64,000 nucleotides of DNA. Origin: Pseudolabrys sp. Its GTDB lineage: Bacteria > Pseudomonadota > Alphaproteobacteria > Rhizobiales > Xanthobacteraceae. The stretch covers positions 248,001 to 312,000 of the forward strand of contig JAFIGS010000011.1 in NCBI GenBank assembly GCA_017849615.1, in the 5' to 3' direction. Below, piece after piece: positions 42,471 to 51,928 of this stretch (position 1 is the stretch's first letter; each line of letters opens with the position of its first letter). Position numbers and translations under genes: made by a program. The notes below the pieces were generated by a model. It was not told the DNA's origin. It searched no databases and was given only the letters and a program-made list of their open reading frames with translations.

Positions 42471-43679
42471 ATGCTCGTTCCCGGCACTCTCGCGCTGACG
42501 CTGTTGCTCGCCGCGCTCGCCGCGTCCGGTCCGCTCTCGACCGATTTCTATCTGCCGTCGATGCCGGAGATCGCGACGCAGTTGCATGCGTCGCCGTCGG
42601 AAGTGCAGTTCACGATCTCGCTGTTCCTGTTCGGCTTCGCCGCGGGCCAGATTGCCTATGGGCCGTTTTCCGACCGGCATGGCCGCAAGTCGGTGCTGCT
42701 GCTGTCGATGGGCATCTTCCTGATCGCGACCGTGCTGTGCGCCATGTCGACGTCGGTCGAGATGCTGATCGGCGCGCGGGTCCTGCAGGCCTTCGGCGGC
42801 GCGGGCGGCGTGGTGCTGTCGCGGGCGGTGGTGCGCGACCTGTATTCAGGCCGCCAGGCTGCGCGCGAGATGTCGATCATCTCGTCGGTGATGGCGCTGG
42901 CGCCGGTGCTGGCGCCGATGTTCGGCGGCATGGCGCAGGCGGCATTTGGATGGCGGGGGGTGTTCGGCGTGTTGGGCGTGCTCGGCGCCGTCGTGGCGCT
43001 CGCGACCTATGTGTGGCTGCCGGAAACGCTCAAAGCGCGCGCCGCCGAACGCGTGTCCGTCGCATCGATCTGGCAGTCCTATCGCGTCATCCTGCGCAAC
43101 CGCGCCTATCGCGCCTATCTGGCGATGTGCACCGCGATCTATTCCGGCCTGCTCGCCTGGCTCGCCGGCTCGGCCTTCCTGCTGCAGAACGTCTACAAAC
43201 TGACGGCCTTCGAGTTCGGCTTCGTCTTCGCGCTGGGCTCGGCCGGCTTTCTCATCGGCTCGAATATCGGCGCGCGTATCGTCATTCGCCTCGGCATCGA
43301 CACCGTCATCGGCATCGGCGCGGTGCTGGCCACGGTCGGCGGTGCAATCTTCTTCCTGGCGCTCTACATCGGCGTAACGTCGTCGCTCGCCGTCGTGCTG
43401 CCGATGACGGTCTATCTTGCCGGCCTCGGCATGGTCCTGCCGCAGTCGATCGCCGGCGCCATGACGCCGTTTCCCGACCGCGCCGGCGCGGCGTCATCGC
43501 TGTTCGGCTTCATTCAGCAGGCCGTGGCGGCGCTGTGCGGCGCGCTGGTCGGCCTGACGCTCGACCGCGGCGCCATGCCGCTCGCCGCGGCGGTGGCGAT
43601 CATGGGCACCGCGACATTGGCCATCTGGCTGGCGACGCGCGGCATTCGCAAAAGCCACGCCGCCGTTCACGACGTGTAG
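42471..43679 (+). CDS. Bcr/CflA-type MFS drug-efflux transporter
   Basis: A 402-aa MFS transporter with twelve hydrophobic segments. It starts LSTDFYLPSMPEIATQLHAS, the Bcr/CflA signature (SMP motif in the first loop), and has the intracellular DRHGRKSVLLLS motif and PETLKAR at the mid-loop. Proteins of this group pump bicyclomycin, sulfonamides or chloramphenicol. The start is ATG 42471. It converges on the PBP gene with a 1-bp gap. Confidence 0.92.
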   Translation: MLVPGTLALTLLLAALAASGPLSTDFYLPSMPEIATQLHASPSEVQFTISLFLFGFAAGQIAYGPFSDRHGRKSVLLLSMGIFLIATVLCAMSTSVEMLIGARVLQAFGGAGGVVLSRAVVRDLYSGRQAAREMSIISSVMALAPVLAPMFGGMAQAAFGWRGVFGVLGVLGAVVALATYVWLPETLKARAAERVSVASIWQSYRVILRNRAYRAYLAMCTAIYSGLLAWLAGSAFLLQNVYKLTAFEFGFVFALGSAGFLIGSNIGARIVIRLGIDTVIGIGAVLATVGGAIFFLALYIGVTSSLAVVLPMTVYLAGLGMVLPQSIAGAMTPFPDRAGAASSLFGFIQQAVAALCGALVGLTLDRGAMPLAAAVAIMGTATLAIWLATRGIRKSHAAVHDV

Positions 43680-43680
43680 G

Positions 43681-45786
43681 TCAGCGCCGGCTGCCGAACA
43701 GATTGTCGAGCAGCCAGCCGTCGAGGCCCGCGCCGCCGGTTTGGCGCTGTTCGTTGCTGGCCATCGGCACGGAGGCGGGCGGCTCCGGCCGCTGCGGCGC
43801 CGGCGCCGGGCGGTTGCCGCTGCTGCCGAACAGATTGTCGAAGAAGCCGCTCGACGGCACGCTCGGCAGGTTGACCATCGGCACGCCGCGATGCGCGTCG
43901 CGCATGTACCGGCTCCAGATCTCGACCGGCAGTCCGCCGCCGGTGACCTTCTTCATCGGCGTGTTGTCGTCATTGCCGAGCCACACACTGGTGACGAGCT
44001 GCGCGGTATAGCCGACGAACCAGGCGTCGCGGAAATCCTGGCTGGTGCCGGTCTTGCCGGCGGCGGGCCAGCCGCCGAGATCGGCCTTGTGGGCGGTGCC
44101 GACGGTCAGCGTCTCCTGCATCATCTGGTTCATCATGCCCGCGGTGCGGGCATCGACGATGCGGCCGAGCGCCTGCTGATTGCGGAAATGCAGCACCTTG
44201 CCCTCGACGGTGCTGATGCGCTCGATGACATAGGGCGTCACGGCGTTGCCGCCATTGGCGAAGACGGCATAGGCGCCGGTGAGTTCGAGCGGCGAGACTT
44301 CCGAGGTGCCGAGCGAGATCGACGCGTTCGGCTCGAGCTTCGAGGCAATGCCGAGGCGGTGCGCGGTGCGGATCACCGCCATCGGCGTCACCTCCATGGT
44401 GAGACGCACCGACACGGTATTCAGCGACAGGGCCAGCGCCCGGGTCAGCGTCACCGGCCCGAAATATTCGTGGCTGTAGTTCTCCGGCGCCCAGCCCTTG
44501 ATCTTGATCGGGCCGTCGACGCGGACCGTATCCGGCGTCAGGCCGCGCTCCAGCGCCGTGAGATAGACGAATGGCTTGAACGCCGAGCCCGGTTGGCGTT
44601 TGGCGGCGACCGCGCGATTGAACTGGCTGTCGGCGTAATTGCGGCCGCCGATCAGCGCGCGTACCGCGCCATTCGGCGTCATCGACACCAGCGCCGCCTG
44701 GGTGGCGCCGACCTTGGATGCCTTGGCGAATTCGTCGGCCAGCGCCTTTTCCGCGCTCGCCTGCATGCCGGAATCGATCGTGGTCTGGACGACGATATCC
44801 TCCTCGATATGGCCGAGGGTGTCGTTGACGGCATCCATGATCCAGTCGGCAACGTAGTTGCTCGAGACGCTGTTGACCTGCGCCACGATGCGCGGCGGCT
44901 TGGCGATGGCGAGTTTCTCGCTCGCCGGCGTGATGAAGCCGAGCTCGCTCATCGACGCCAGAACAATGCGGGCGCGCCGTTCGGCGGCATTATAATCCCG
45001 CGTCGGCGCCAGCCGCGATGGCGACTTGACGAGACCGGCGAGCAGGGCGGCTTCGCCGATCGAGAGTTGTTTCGCGGGCTTGCTGAAGTAGCGCTGCGAG
45101 GCCTGTTCGATGCCGTAGGCGCCGGCGCCGAAGTAAACGCGGTTGAGATAGAGTTCGAGGATCTGCGCCTTGGAGAACTTGCGCTCCAGCCACAGCGCCA
45201 GCATCGCCTCCTGCAGCTTGCGTGTGAGCGTGCGCTCCTGCGTCAGGAACAGGTTCTTGGCGAGCTGCTGCGTCAGCGTCGAGCCGCCCTGGGCGACGCC
45301 GCGATGCATGACATTGGCGACGACGGCGCGGCCGATGCCCAATGGGTCGATGCCGTAATGATCGTAGAAGCGCCGGTCCTCGATGGCGATGAAGGCCCTC
45401 GGCACATGCGGCGGCATGTCCTTGAGCGCGAGCACCTCGCCGGCCATGTCGCCGCGGCGGGCGAACTCGTTGCCGGCTGTATCAAGCATGCGGATGGTCG
45501 GCGGCCGTTTCGGGATTTCCAGTGACTGGATCGGTGGCAGATGCGCGCCGACATAGCCGACAACGGCGGTCAGGCCGATGCACACCCAGATGCAAGCGAT
45601 CAGCGACCAGTAGGCAACGCGGCCGATGAGCGAGCGCTTGCCTCCGCGCGCCTTCGCCCTCTTCTTCTTTTTCGAGGCGGACTTGCGCGGCCGCGGGCTG
45701 CCGTCGCCTGGCGTCACGCGCACTTCCGGCGCATGATCGAACACCGGTTCGCGCCGCCCGCCCGATTGTCCCCGTCCTGACGCCAT
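43681..45786 (-). CDS. Penicillin-binding protein 1A (class A)
   Basis: A 701-aa bifunctional peptidoglycan synthase. It has a basic cytoplasmic tail, one transmembrane helix (about 57-79), a GT51 domain with catalytic Glu136 (AIEDRRFYDHYGID) and LNRVYFGAGAYGI, and a transpeptidase with Ser401-x2-Lys404 (GSAFKPF), Ser454-x-Asn456 (SLNT) and Lys578-Thr-Gly (KTGTS). A low-complexity tail carries two copies of DNLFGS (near 648 and 694). Confidence 0.95.
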   Translation of the reverse strand: MASGRGQSGGRREPVFDHAPEVRVTPGDGSPRPRKSASKKKKRAKARGGKRSLIGRVAYWSLIACIWVCIGLTAVVGYVGAHLPPIQSLEIPKRPPTIRMLDTAGNEFARRGDMAGEVLALKDMPPHVPRAFIAIEDRRFYDHYGIDPLGIGRAVVANVMHRGVAQGGSTLTQQLAKNLFLTQERTLTRKLQEAMLALWLERKFSKAQILELYLNRVYFGAGAYGIEQASQRYFSKPAKQLSIGEAALLAGLVKSPSRLAPTRDYNAAERRARIVLASMSELGFITPASEKLAIAKPPRIVAQVNSVSSNYVADWIMDAVNDTLGHIEEDIVVQTTIDSGMQASAEKALADEFAKASKVGATQAALVSMTPNGAVRALIGGRNYADSQFNRAVAAKRQPGSAFKPFVYLTALERGLTPDTVRVDGPIKIKGWAPENYSHEYFGPVTLTRALALSLNTVSVRLTMEVTPMAVIRTAHRLGIASKLEPNASISLGTSEVSPLELTGAYAVFANGGNAVTPYVIERISTVEGKVLHFRNQQALGRIVDARTAGMMNQMMQETLTVGTAHKADLGGWPAAGKTGTSQDFRDAWFVGYTAQLVTSVWLGNDDNTPMKKVTGGGLPVEIWSRYMRDAHRGVPMVNLPSVPSSGFFDNLFGSSGNRPAPAPQRPEPPASVPMASNEQRQTGGAGLDGWLLDNLFGSRR

Positions 45787-45962
45787 CCACGCAAACCCAA
45801 ACTCGACAAAACACCGGCACCCCTGAAAGGCGCCGATCCCCGGCGAAAGCCTAGGGCCGGCGATTTAAGGGGCCGTAAAAAACCGAGGATTTTCAGTGTT
45901 TTCGGCAGATGCCGGGCAAGCGCCGGTTAACCATCTAGCGCTCTGCAATCGCGGTATTTTCG

Positions 45963-46826
45963 CTATCGCACGGGGCCGGGCTCCGCGGGCGGGGCGGGTA
46001 TTGGGGGCTTGAGAACGGTGCGCTCGAGGCGCTGGCCTTCGATCTCCAGCGTGCCGACGCCGGTCGGCATCTTGAGCAGGCCGGGCAGAACGATCGGCGT
46101 GCCTTCGATCGGCATGAACCAGATTTCGAGACCCTGCCGGCCGCCGACATACTTCACCAGCAGGCTGTCGGTGCGATAACCGGCGATCGGATGCAGCACC
46201 ACGGCGCAGACCAGCGCGGGCCCGTTATAGCCGCGCTCGAGCTTGAGCCTGTCCATGCGCTTATAGCTGAGCATCAGGTCGAAGCGGCGCTGGCCGTCGA
46301 AAATCGACAGGCTGCGATTGCACTGGCCCGGCGACAGCGGCGGGCTTTCCACGGTGGCCGGGATGAGCATGGCGCTGAGCGGATCGGTGACGTTGCGCTT
46401 GTGCTCTTCCGTCACCGGGATGCGGATAGCGTGATCCGGAGGGTCGTCGATGCGCAAGGTTTTGACGCTGCCGCTGTCGAACGTCATCTGCAGCCCGGTG
46501 GTGTCGCCGTCGTCGATGACGTTGGAGGAGAAGAAGCTCGGCGCGGCGCGATCGGCGGCGAAGGTGCCCAGCACGGAGACGCGGCCCTCGCCGTTGACCA
46601 GAATGCTGACGGCGCGGCTTGCCTTGCCGCTCGCGGTGGTCTGGTAGCTGTTCGGCCCCAGTTCGACGGCCCATGTGATGCGGCCGACCGGAACACCGAT
46701 CATCGAGATGACGTACTGAATGACAACCCGCGTATCGGGCGGCGGCGAGGCAGCTCCAGCGACCGGCAACGCCGCGAACAGGGTGGCGGCGATCCCCGCG
46801 ATACGAAGAGCCGGGCGACGGAGCAT
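45963..46826 (-). CDS. DUF3108 secreted protein
   Basis: A 287-aa protein with an N-terminal signal (LRRPALRIAGIAATLFAALP) and the DUF3108 beta-rich domain: VVIQYVISMIGVPVGRITWAVE, TASGKASRAVSILV and DLMLSYKRMDRLKL, then a Pro-rich tail. I start at ATG 46826 for a natural signal peptide. A GTG at 46889 overlaps the glnD stop (GTGA) and is an alternative that would couple the genes. A longer reading frame to 47990 is antisense to glnD and rejected. Function unknown; envelope location likely. Confidence 0.8.
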   Translation of the reverse strand: MLRRPALRIAGIAATLFAALPVAGAASPPPDTRVVIQYVISMIGVPVGRITWAVELGPNSYQTTASGKASRAVSILVNGEGRVSVLGTFAADRAAPSFFSSNVIDDGDTTGLQMTFDSGSVKTLRIDDPPDHAIRIPVTEEHKRNVTDPLSAMLIPATVESPPLSPGQCNRSLSIFDGQRRFDLMLSYKRMDRLKLERGYNGPALVCAVVLHPIAGYRTDSLLVKYVGGRQGLEIWFMPIEGTPIVLPGLLKMPTGVGTLEIEGQRLERTVLKPPIPAPPAEPGPVR

Positions 46827-46885
46827 GCCAGCGGCTTCGGATCCGCCGTTCGACCCGAGGCGGCTGTGCCTGGTCAGGCCACGTA

Positions 46886-49717
46886 TCACGCCGCGCCCTT
46901 GCCGGGCCGGGCGTCCGGTCTGGCGAACAGCGCGATCAAGGCGCGCTTGATGGCCGCCTGCCGCGTCGGCGAGGTGATCTGCGCGCCCATCAGATCGGTC
47001 ACATAGAATACGTCGACGACGCGCTCGCCGAAGGTCGCGACATGCGCCGAAGCAATGTTGAGGTTCAGCTTCGACAAGGTCGCGGTCAGTTCGTACAGCA
47101 GGCCGGGCCGGTCGAGACCGACGATCTCCACCATCGTGTAGCGGTGGGACCACTGGTTGTTGATGTCCACGCCGGGCTCGACCGAGAACGCCTTGATGCG
47201 CCCCTTCGGCGGCGCGCGCCGGGCGACCACTTCGGGCAGGCGCAGTTCGCCGCGCAGGGCTTTCTCGATGGACGTCGCGATGCGATCGGCGCGGCGTTGC
47301 TCGTCTTCCTCGCGCTCGAACTCGCGCGACAGCGAAATGGTGTCGAGCGCCTGGCCGTCGGTGGTGGTGAAGATCTGCGCGTCGACGATATTGCCGCCGG
47401 CCATGGCGCAGGCGCCGGCGATGATCGACAGCAGCCACGGATGGTCCGGCGCCAGCACCGTCAGCTCGGTGACGCCGCGCGCGGTGTCGAAGCGGATCGC
47501 GGTGGCGAGGCTCTTGCCGGAGTCTTCCACGCCGCGCAGCAGGTCGGCGTGCTCGATCTTGTGTTCGAGATCGACCTTGAGCCAGTAGGCGGGGTAGAGG
47601 CGGGCGATATGCGCCTCGACCTTCTCCGTCGGCCACTGTCTGGCCTGCATGGCATGGCGGAATTCGGCCTGCGCCGCGGCGACGCGCTGCGCACGGTTGA
47701 CCTCGGAGAAGCCGCCGGTCAGCGCCGGTTCGGTTTCGAAATACAGCGTGCGCACGAGCTGCGCCTTCCAGCCGTTCCAGACGCCGGGGCCGACGGCCTT
47801 GATGTCGGCGATGGTGAGAATGGTCAGCAGCTTGAGCCGCTCCACCGACTGCACCACCGCGGCGAAGTTCTCGATGGTCTTGCGGTCCGACAGATCGCGC
47901 GATTGCGCCACGGTCGACATCACGAGGTGCTGTTCGATCAGCCAGGCCACGGTCGCGGTGTCCGCGGCGGACAGGCCGAGGCGCGGGCACAGCCGGCGCG
48001 CAATTCGCGCGCCCGCGATCGAATGATCCTCCGGGCGGCCTTTGGCGATGTCGTGCAGAAACATCGCCACGTAGAGCAGCGTGCGGCTCGCCGGCTTGAT
48101 CTTGTGAATCAGCTCGGTGGCGAGCGGCGCGTCGGCGGCCCCGCCTTCTTCCATTTCGGACAGCACGCCGATGCAGCGGAGCAGATGCTCGTCCACCGTA
48201 TAGTGGTGATACATATTGAACTGCATCATCGCCACCACCTTGCCGAAGGCGGGAACGAAGCGGCCGAGCACGCCGGTTTCGTTCATGCGGCGCAGGACGG
48301 TCTCGGGATCCCGCTTCGACGTCAGAATTTCGAGGAACAGCCTGTTGGCTTCCTCGTCGTCGCGCAGCTTGCCGTCGATCAGCTTGAGCGAGCGCGTCAT
48401 CGCATGCATCGCGTCAGGATGCAGGGCGAGATTGTGCTTCTGCGCCAGGTGGAAAATGCGGATCAGGTTGACCGGATCGCGCTTGAACACATTGGCGTTG
48501 ACGCAATGGATGCGGTTGTTCTCGGCGATGAAGTCGCCGGAGTCGCCAAGTTGCTTGCGCTTGACCGGCCGCAGCTTGGACATCACGCGGCTGAGCACCG
48601 GCGCGCCCTTGGCGTGGCTGTCCTCGAGTTCGGCCGACAGGATCGCCGTCAGGTCGCCGACATCCTTGGCGACGAGGAAGTAGTGCTTCATGAAGCGTTC
48701 GACATCCTGCATGCCGGGGTGCTCGGTATAGCCGAGCCGTACCGCGATCTCGCGCTGCACGTCGAACGACAGCCTTTCCTCGGCGCGCCCGGTCAGGAAG
48801 TGCAGATGACAGCGCACCGACAGCAGAAAATCCTCGCAGCGCCGGAACAGCGCGTATTCCTGGCGGTCAAACACATCGAGCTTCACCAGCTCTTCCGGCT
48901 CGCGCACGCGATAAACGTATTTCGCGATCCAGAACAAGGTGTGCAGGTCGCGCAGGCCGCCTTTGCCGTCCTTGACGTTCGGCTCGACGAGATAGCGCGA
49001 CTGGCCGCTGCGGCGGTGGCGCTCCTCGCGTTCGGCGAGCTTGGCGGCGACGAATTGCGGCGCGGTGTTGCGCACCACGTCGGTGTCGAAGCGCGTCACC
49101 AGTTCGTCGAACAGCTTGCGGTCGCCGAGCAGGAAGCGGGATTCGAGCAGCGCCGTGCGGATGGTCATGTCCGCCTTGGCCTGGCGGATACATTCGTCCA
49201 CCGAGCGGGTGGCGTGGCCGACCTTCAGCCCGGTGTCCCACAGCGCATAGAGGATCGCCTCGGCGACCTGCTCGCCCCAGGCGGTCTGCTTGTAAGGCAG
49301 CAGGAAGAGCAGATCGATGTCCGAATTCGGCGCCTGAAAGCCGCGGCCATAGCCGCCGGTGGCGACGATCGCCATGTGTTCGGTCTCGGACGGATTTTCC
49401 GACGGATAAAGATGCTTGCGGACGAAGTCGTAGAGAATGCCGATGATCTCGTCTTCCATTCGGCAGATGCGCTCGGCGCAGCGCCGGCCGTGGCGATCCT
49501 TCAGCAGCAGGCGCTCGGCCTTGTCGTGGCCTTCGTTCAGCGCCGCCTTGAGGCGCTGCGCCATGGCGGCGCGCAGTTCGATGTCGTTGCCGCGCTTGGC
49601 GGCGGCCAATTCTTCGAGGTCGGCGATGATGACGCGGCTGTCGATCAGGTCGCCGCCATGGCGCGCCGTGGACGCCGCGGGCTTGGACGAATCGCGCTCA
49701 AGGGCAAGGGAGGCCAT
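46886..49717 (-). CDS. glnD: GlnD, PII uridylyltransferase/uridylyl-removing enzyme
   Basis: A 943-aa nitrogen sensor that uridylylates PII proteins under nitrogen limitation and removes UMP when glutamine is high. It shows the nucleotidyltransferase domain (GGYGRGFQAPNSDIDLLFL), the PII-UTase middle (NVKDGKGGLRDLHTLFW), the HD domain (YVAMFLHDIAKGRPEDHS) and two C-terminal ACT domains (SIIAGACAMAGGNIVDAQIF and EIVGLDRPGLLYELTATLSK). Its stop overlaps a possible GTG start of the DUF3108 gene. mutS, its usual neighbour in relatives, is 6.5 kb away here. Confidence 0.96.
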   Translation of the reverse strand: MASLALERDSSKPAASTARHGGDLIDSRVIIADLEELAAAKRGNDIELRAAMAQRLKAALNEGHDKAERLLLKDRHGRRCAERICRMEDEIIGILYDFVRKHLYPSENPSETEHMAIVATGGYGRGFQAPNSDIDLLFLLPYKQTAWGEQVAEAILYALWDTGLKVGHATRSVDECIRQAKADMTIRTALLESRFLLGDRKLFDELVTRFDTDVVRNTAPQFVAAKLAEREERHRRSGQSRYLVEPNVKDGKGGLRDLHTLFWIAKYVYRVREPEELVKLDVFDRQEYALFRRCEDFLLSVRCHLHFLTGRAEERLSFDVQREIAVRLGYTEHPGMQDVERFMKHYFLVAKDVGDLTAILSAELEDSHAKGAPVLSRVMSKLRPVKRKQLGDSGDFIAENNRIHCVNANVFKRDPVNLIRIFHLAQKHNLALHPDAMHAMTRSLKLIDGKLRDDEEANRLFLEILTSKRDPETVLRRMNETGVLGRFVPAFGKVVAMMQFNMYHHYTVDEHLLRCIGVLSEMEEGGAADAPLATELIHKIKPASRTLLYVAMFLHDIAKGRPEDHSIAGARIARRLCPRLGLSAADTATVAWLIEQHLVMSTVAQSRDLSDRKTIENFAAVVQSVERLKLLTILTIADIKAVGPGVWNGWKAQLVRTLYFETEPALTGGFSEVNRAQRVAAAQAEFRHAMQARQWPTEKVEAHIARLYPAYWLKVDLEHKIEHADLLRGVEDSGKSLATAIRFDTARGVTELTVLAPDHPWLLSIIAGACAMAGGNIVDAQIFTTTDGQALDTISLSREFEREEDEQRRADRIATSIEKALRGELRLPEVVARRAPPKGRIKAFSVEPGVDINNQWSHRYTMVEIVGLDRPGLLYELTATLSKLNLNIASAHVATFGERVVDVFYVTDLMGAQITSPTRQAAIKRALIALFARPDARPGKGAA

Positions 49718-49788
49718 GGGGTCATCCGGATAGCGGAGGGCGCGCCGGAAGTCACCGCCGCCGCTTCAAGATAGTACCGGTCCTTTCA

Positions 49789-49807
49789 TATGCCGATAAT
49801 TGGCATA
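49789..49807. promoter_or_regulatory. Dyad upstream of the SsuA-like gene
   Basis: TATGCC (49789-49794), seven bases, GGCATA (49802-49807), perfect arms in an AT-rich stretch 119 bp before the SsuA-like start. It resembles a LysR-type site. A smaller dyad, AGAAT-AAAA-ATTCT (49874-49887), lies closer to the gene. Confidence 0.35.
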
Positions 49808-49925
49808 GTTTTCTAATTGCAACCTTATTGGCGCTAAAAATATGCTTTTGACGCCGGATTTATGCCGTCCTAAAGAATAAAAATTCTGCGGAGCGTGGCG
49901 TTCCGCCGTTCCTGGGGAGCAATAG

Positions 49926-50906
49926 ATGGTTTCGTTTTCACGGCGTTCACTGATCGCGCTCGGCCTCGTCGCGGGTCTCGTCCCGGCGGCGGTCGCGCAG
50001 GCGGCCGACAAGCCGAAGGAATTGCGGGTCGATTGGGCGACCTATAATCCGGTTTCGATCCTGCTCAAGAACAAGGGCCTGCTCGAGAAGGAATTCGCCA
50101 AGGACGGCATTTCCATTCGCTGGGTGCAGTCGGCCGGCTCCAACAAGGCGCTGGAATTCCTCAATGCCGGTTCGATCGATTTCGGTTCGACCGCCGGTTC
50201 GGCGGCTTTGGTCGCCAAGATCAACGGCAACCCGATCAAGTCGATCTATGTCTATTCGCGCCCGGAGTGGACCGCGCTGGTCACCGGCAAGGATAGCAAG
50301 ATCGCCAAGATCGAGGATCTCAAGGGCAAGCGCGTCGCGGTGACGCGCGGCACCGATCCGCACATCTTCCTCGTTCGCGCGCTGCTGGGCGCGGGGCTGA
50401 CCGACAAGGACATCACGCCGGTGCTGTTGCAGCACGCCGACGGCAAGACCGCGCTGATCCGCGGCGACGTCGATGCCTGGGCCGGTCTCGATCCGATGAT
50501 GGCGCAGGCGGAAGTCGAGGACGGCGCCAAGCTGTTCTATCGCAACGCCGCGGCCAATACCTGGGGCATCCTCAACGTCCGCGAGGACTTCGCCAAGGAT
50601 CACCCGGATCTCGTCAAGCGCGTGCTCGCGGTTTACGAGGAAGCCCGCAAGTATTCGCTGTCGCACTATGACGAGGTGAAGGCCGACTTCATCGCCGTCA
50701 CCAAGCTGCCCGGCGAAGTCGTCGACAAGCAGCTCAAGGAGCGCACCGAGCTCACCCATTCGAAGATCGGCGCGCCGCAGCGCGAGTCGATCCTCGAGGC
50801 TGGCCTCGCGCTGCAGAAGGCCGGCGTCATCAAGGCCGATGTCGACGTCAAGAAGACCGTCGACGACCTGATCGACGATCAGTACGTCGCCGCCGGCACG
50901 AACTGA
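49926..50906 (+). CDS. SsuA-like sulfonate ABC substrate-binding protein
   Basis: A 326-aa periplasmic binding protein. The signal MVSFSRRSLIALGLVAG has an RR pair (FSRRSLI) fitting Tat or Sec export. The mature part shows ELRVDWATYNPVSILLKNKGLLE and SIDFGSTAGSAALVAKING, typical of the SsuA/NMT1-like family for aliphatic sulfonates, nitrate or taurine. It precedes a permease and an ATPase of the same type, making one operon. Confidence 0.88.
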   Translation: MVSFSRRSLIALGLVAGLVPAAVAQAADKPKELRVDWATYNPVSILLKNKGLLEKEFAKDGISIRWVQSAGSNKALEFLNAGSIDFGSTAGSAALVAKINGNPIKSIYVYSRPEWTALVTGKDSKIAKIEDLKGKRVAVTRGTDPHIFLVRALLGAGLTDKDITPVLLQHADGKTALIRGDVDAWAGLDPMMAQAEVEDGAKLFYRNAAANTWGILNVREDFAKDHPDLVKRVLAVYEEARKYSLSHYDEVKADFIAVTKLPGEVVDKQLKERTELTHSKIGAPQRESILEAGLALQKAGVIKADVDVKKTVDDLIDDQYVAAGTN

Positions 50907-50948
50907 TTGCTCTCGGCCGGGAGGCTGCAACCTCTCGGCCAACCCTTT

Positions 50949-51037
50949 CTCCGCTCACCCCCGCAAAAGCGGGGGGCCAATCTTTTCGGCTTGAGCCTGA
51001 CGCCTCTGGGTCCCCGCCTCCGCGGGAACGAGCGGAG
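50949..51037. repeat. Palindromic repeat, TCCCCGC family
   Basis: CTCCGCTCACCCCCGC and its mirror GCGGGAACGAGCGGAG face each other, with inner GGGTCCCCGCC. It sits between the SsuA-like and SsuC-like genes and may weaken read-through or protect the upstream mRNA. Confidence 0.8.
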
Positions 51038-51084
51038 TGTGCCGATATAGCCCTGCCGAGCCTGTTGCCTTTTGGGGTGGTCCT

Positions 51085-51924
51085 ATGTCTGTTGGGGGCA
51101 TGAGCATCGCAGCCGATGACATCGAGGCCGCTCCGGCGCAACGCGCGGCCTGGACCCGCTACGCCAAACCGGTCCTGGGCCTGATCGTCCCGGTGGTGCT
51201 GGCGGTCGGCTGGGAATTGGCCGTGCGCTTCGGCCTGTCCAATGGTCGTCTGGTGCCGCCGCCCTCGGTCATCTACGCGACCTTCATGGAGCTGGCGAGG
51301 GCAGGCGAACTGCAGCGTCATGCCGCCGCCACCGTCGCCCGCGTTGCCGCCGGCTTCGGTCTCGGCGTTGCCGCCGGCACCGTGCTTGGCGCCGTCACCG
51401 GCTATTCGTCGCTGACGCGGCGGCTGCTCGACCCGACCTTGCAGGCGCTGCGCGCCATTCCTTCGATCGCCTGGGTGCCGCTGTTCATCCTGTGGCTCGG
51501 CATTTTCGAGGCTTCCAAGGTCACGCTGATCGCGGTCGGCGTGTTCTTCCCGGTCTATCTCGGCGTCATGGGCGCGGTGGTCTCGGTCGATCGCAAGATC
51601 GTCGAGGTCGGGCGCGCCTTCCGCCTGTCCGGCGCGGGGATGATCCGGCGCATCCTGCTGCCCGCCGTACTGCCGTCCTATGTCGTGGCGCTGCGCTCCG
51701 GTTTGGGCCTCGGCTGGATGTTCGTCGTCGCCGCCGAATTCATGGGCGCCTCCGAGGGCCTCGGCTTCCTGCTGGTCGATGGCCAGCAACTCGGCAAGCC
51801 GGCGCAGATCGTCGCCGCCATCGTCGCCTTCGCCGTGCTCGGCAAGCTCACCGACTGGCTGATCGTGGGTCTCACCGCGCCGCTGCTGCGCTGGGAAGAC
51901 CGCGCCCGCCATACGGAGGCTTGA
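51085..51924 (+). CDS. SsuC-like ABC permease
   Basis: A 279-aa permease with about six transmembrane helices: LGLIVPVVLAVGWELAV, the BPD domain with GLGVAAGTVLGAV and the ATPase-contacting EAA loop (EVGRAFRLSGAGMIRRILLP). ATG 51085 is used (MSVGGMSIAADD); the ATG at 51100 is an alternative. The ATPase follows after 4 bp. Confidence 0.9.
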   Translation: MSVGGMSIAADDIEAAPAQRAAWTRYAKPVLGLIVPVVLAVGWELAVRFGLSNGRLVPPPSVIYATFMELARAGELQRHAAATVARVAAGFGLGVAAGTVLGAVTGYSSLTRRLLDPTLQALRAIPSIAWVPLFILWLGIFEASKVTLIAVGVFFPVYLGVMGAVVSVDRKIVEVGRAFRLSGAGMIRRILLPAVLPSYVVALRSGLGLGWMFVVAAEFMGASEGLGFLLVDGQQLGKPAQIVAAIVAFAVLGKLTDWLIVGLTAPLLRWEDRARHTEA

Positions 51925-51928
51925 GGCG

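Noticed and set aside
45963-47990. Long minus-strand reading frame of 675 codons covering the DUF3108 gene and part of glnD
   Set aside because: The first two thirds are another frame of glnD on the same strand and have Arg/Ala-rich shadow composition; only 45963-46826 has a signal peptide and the DUF3108 domain.
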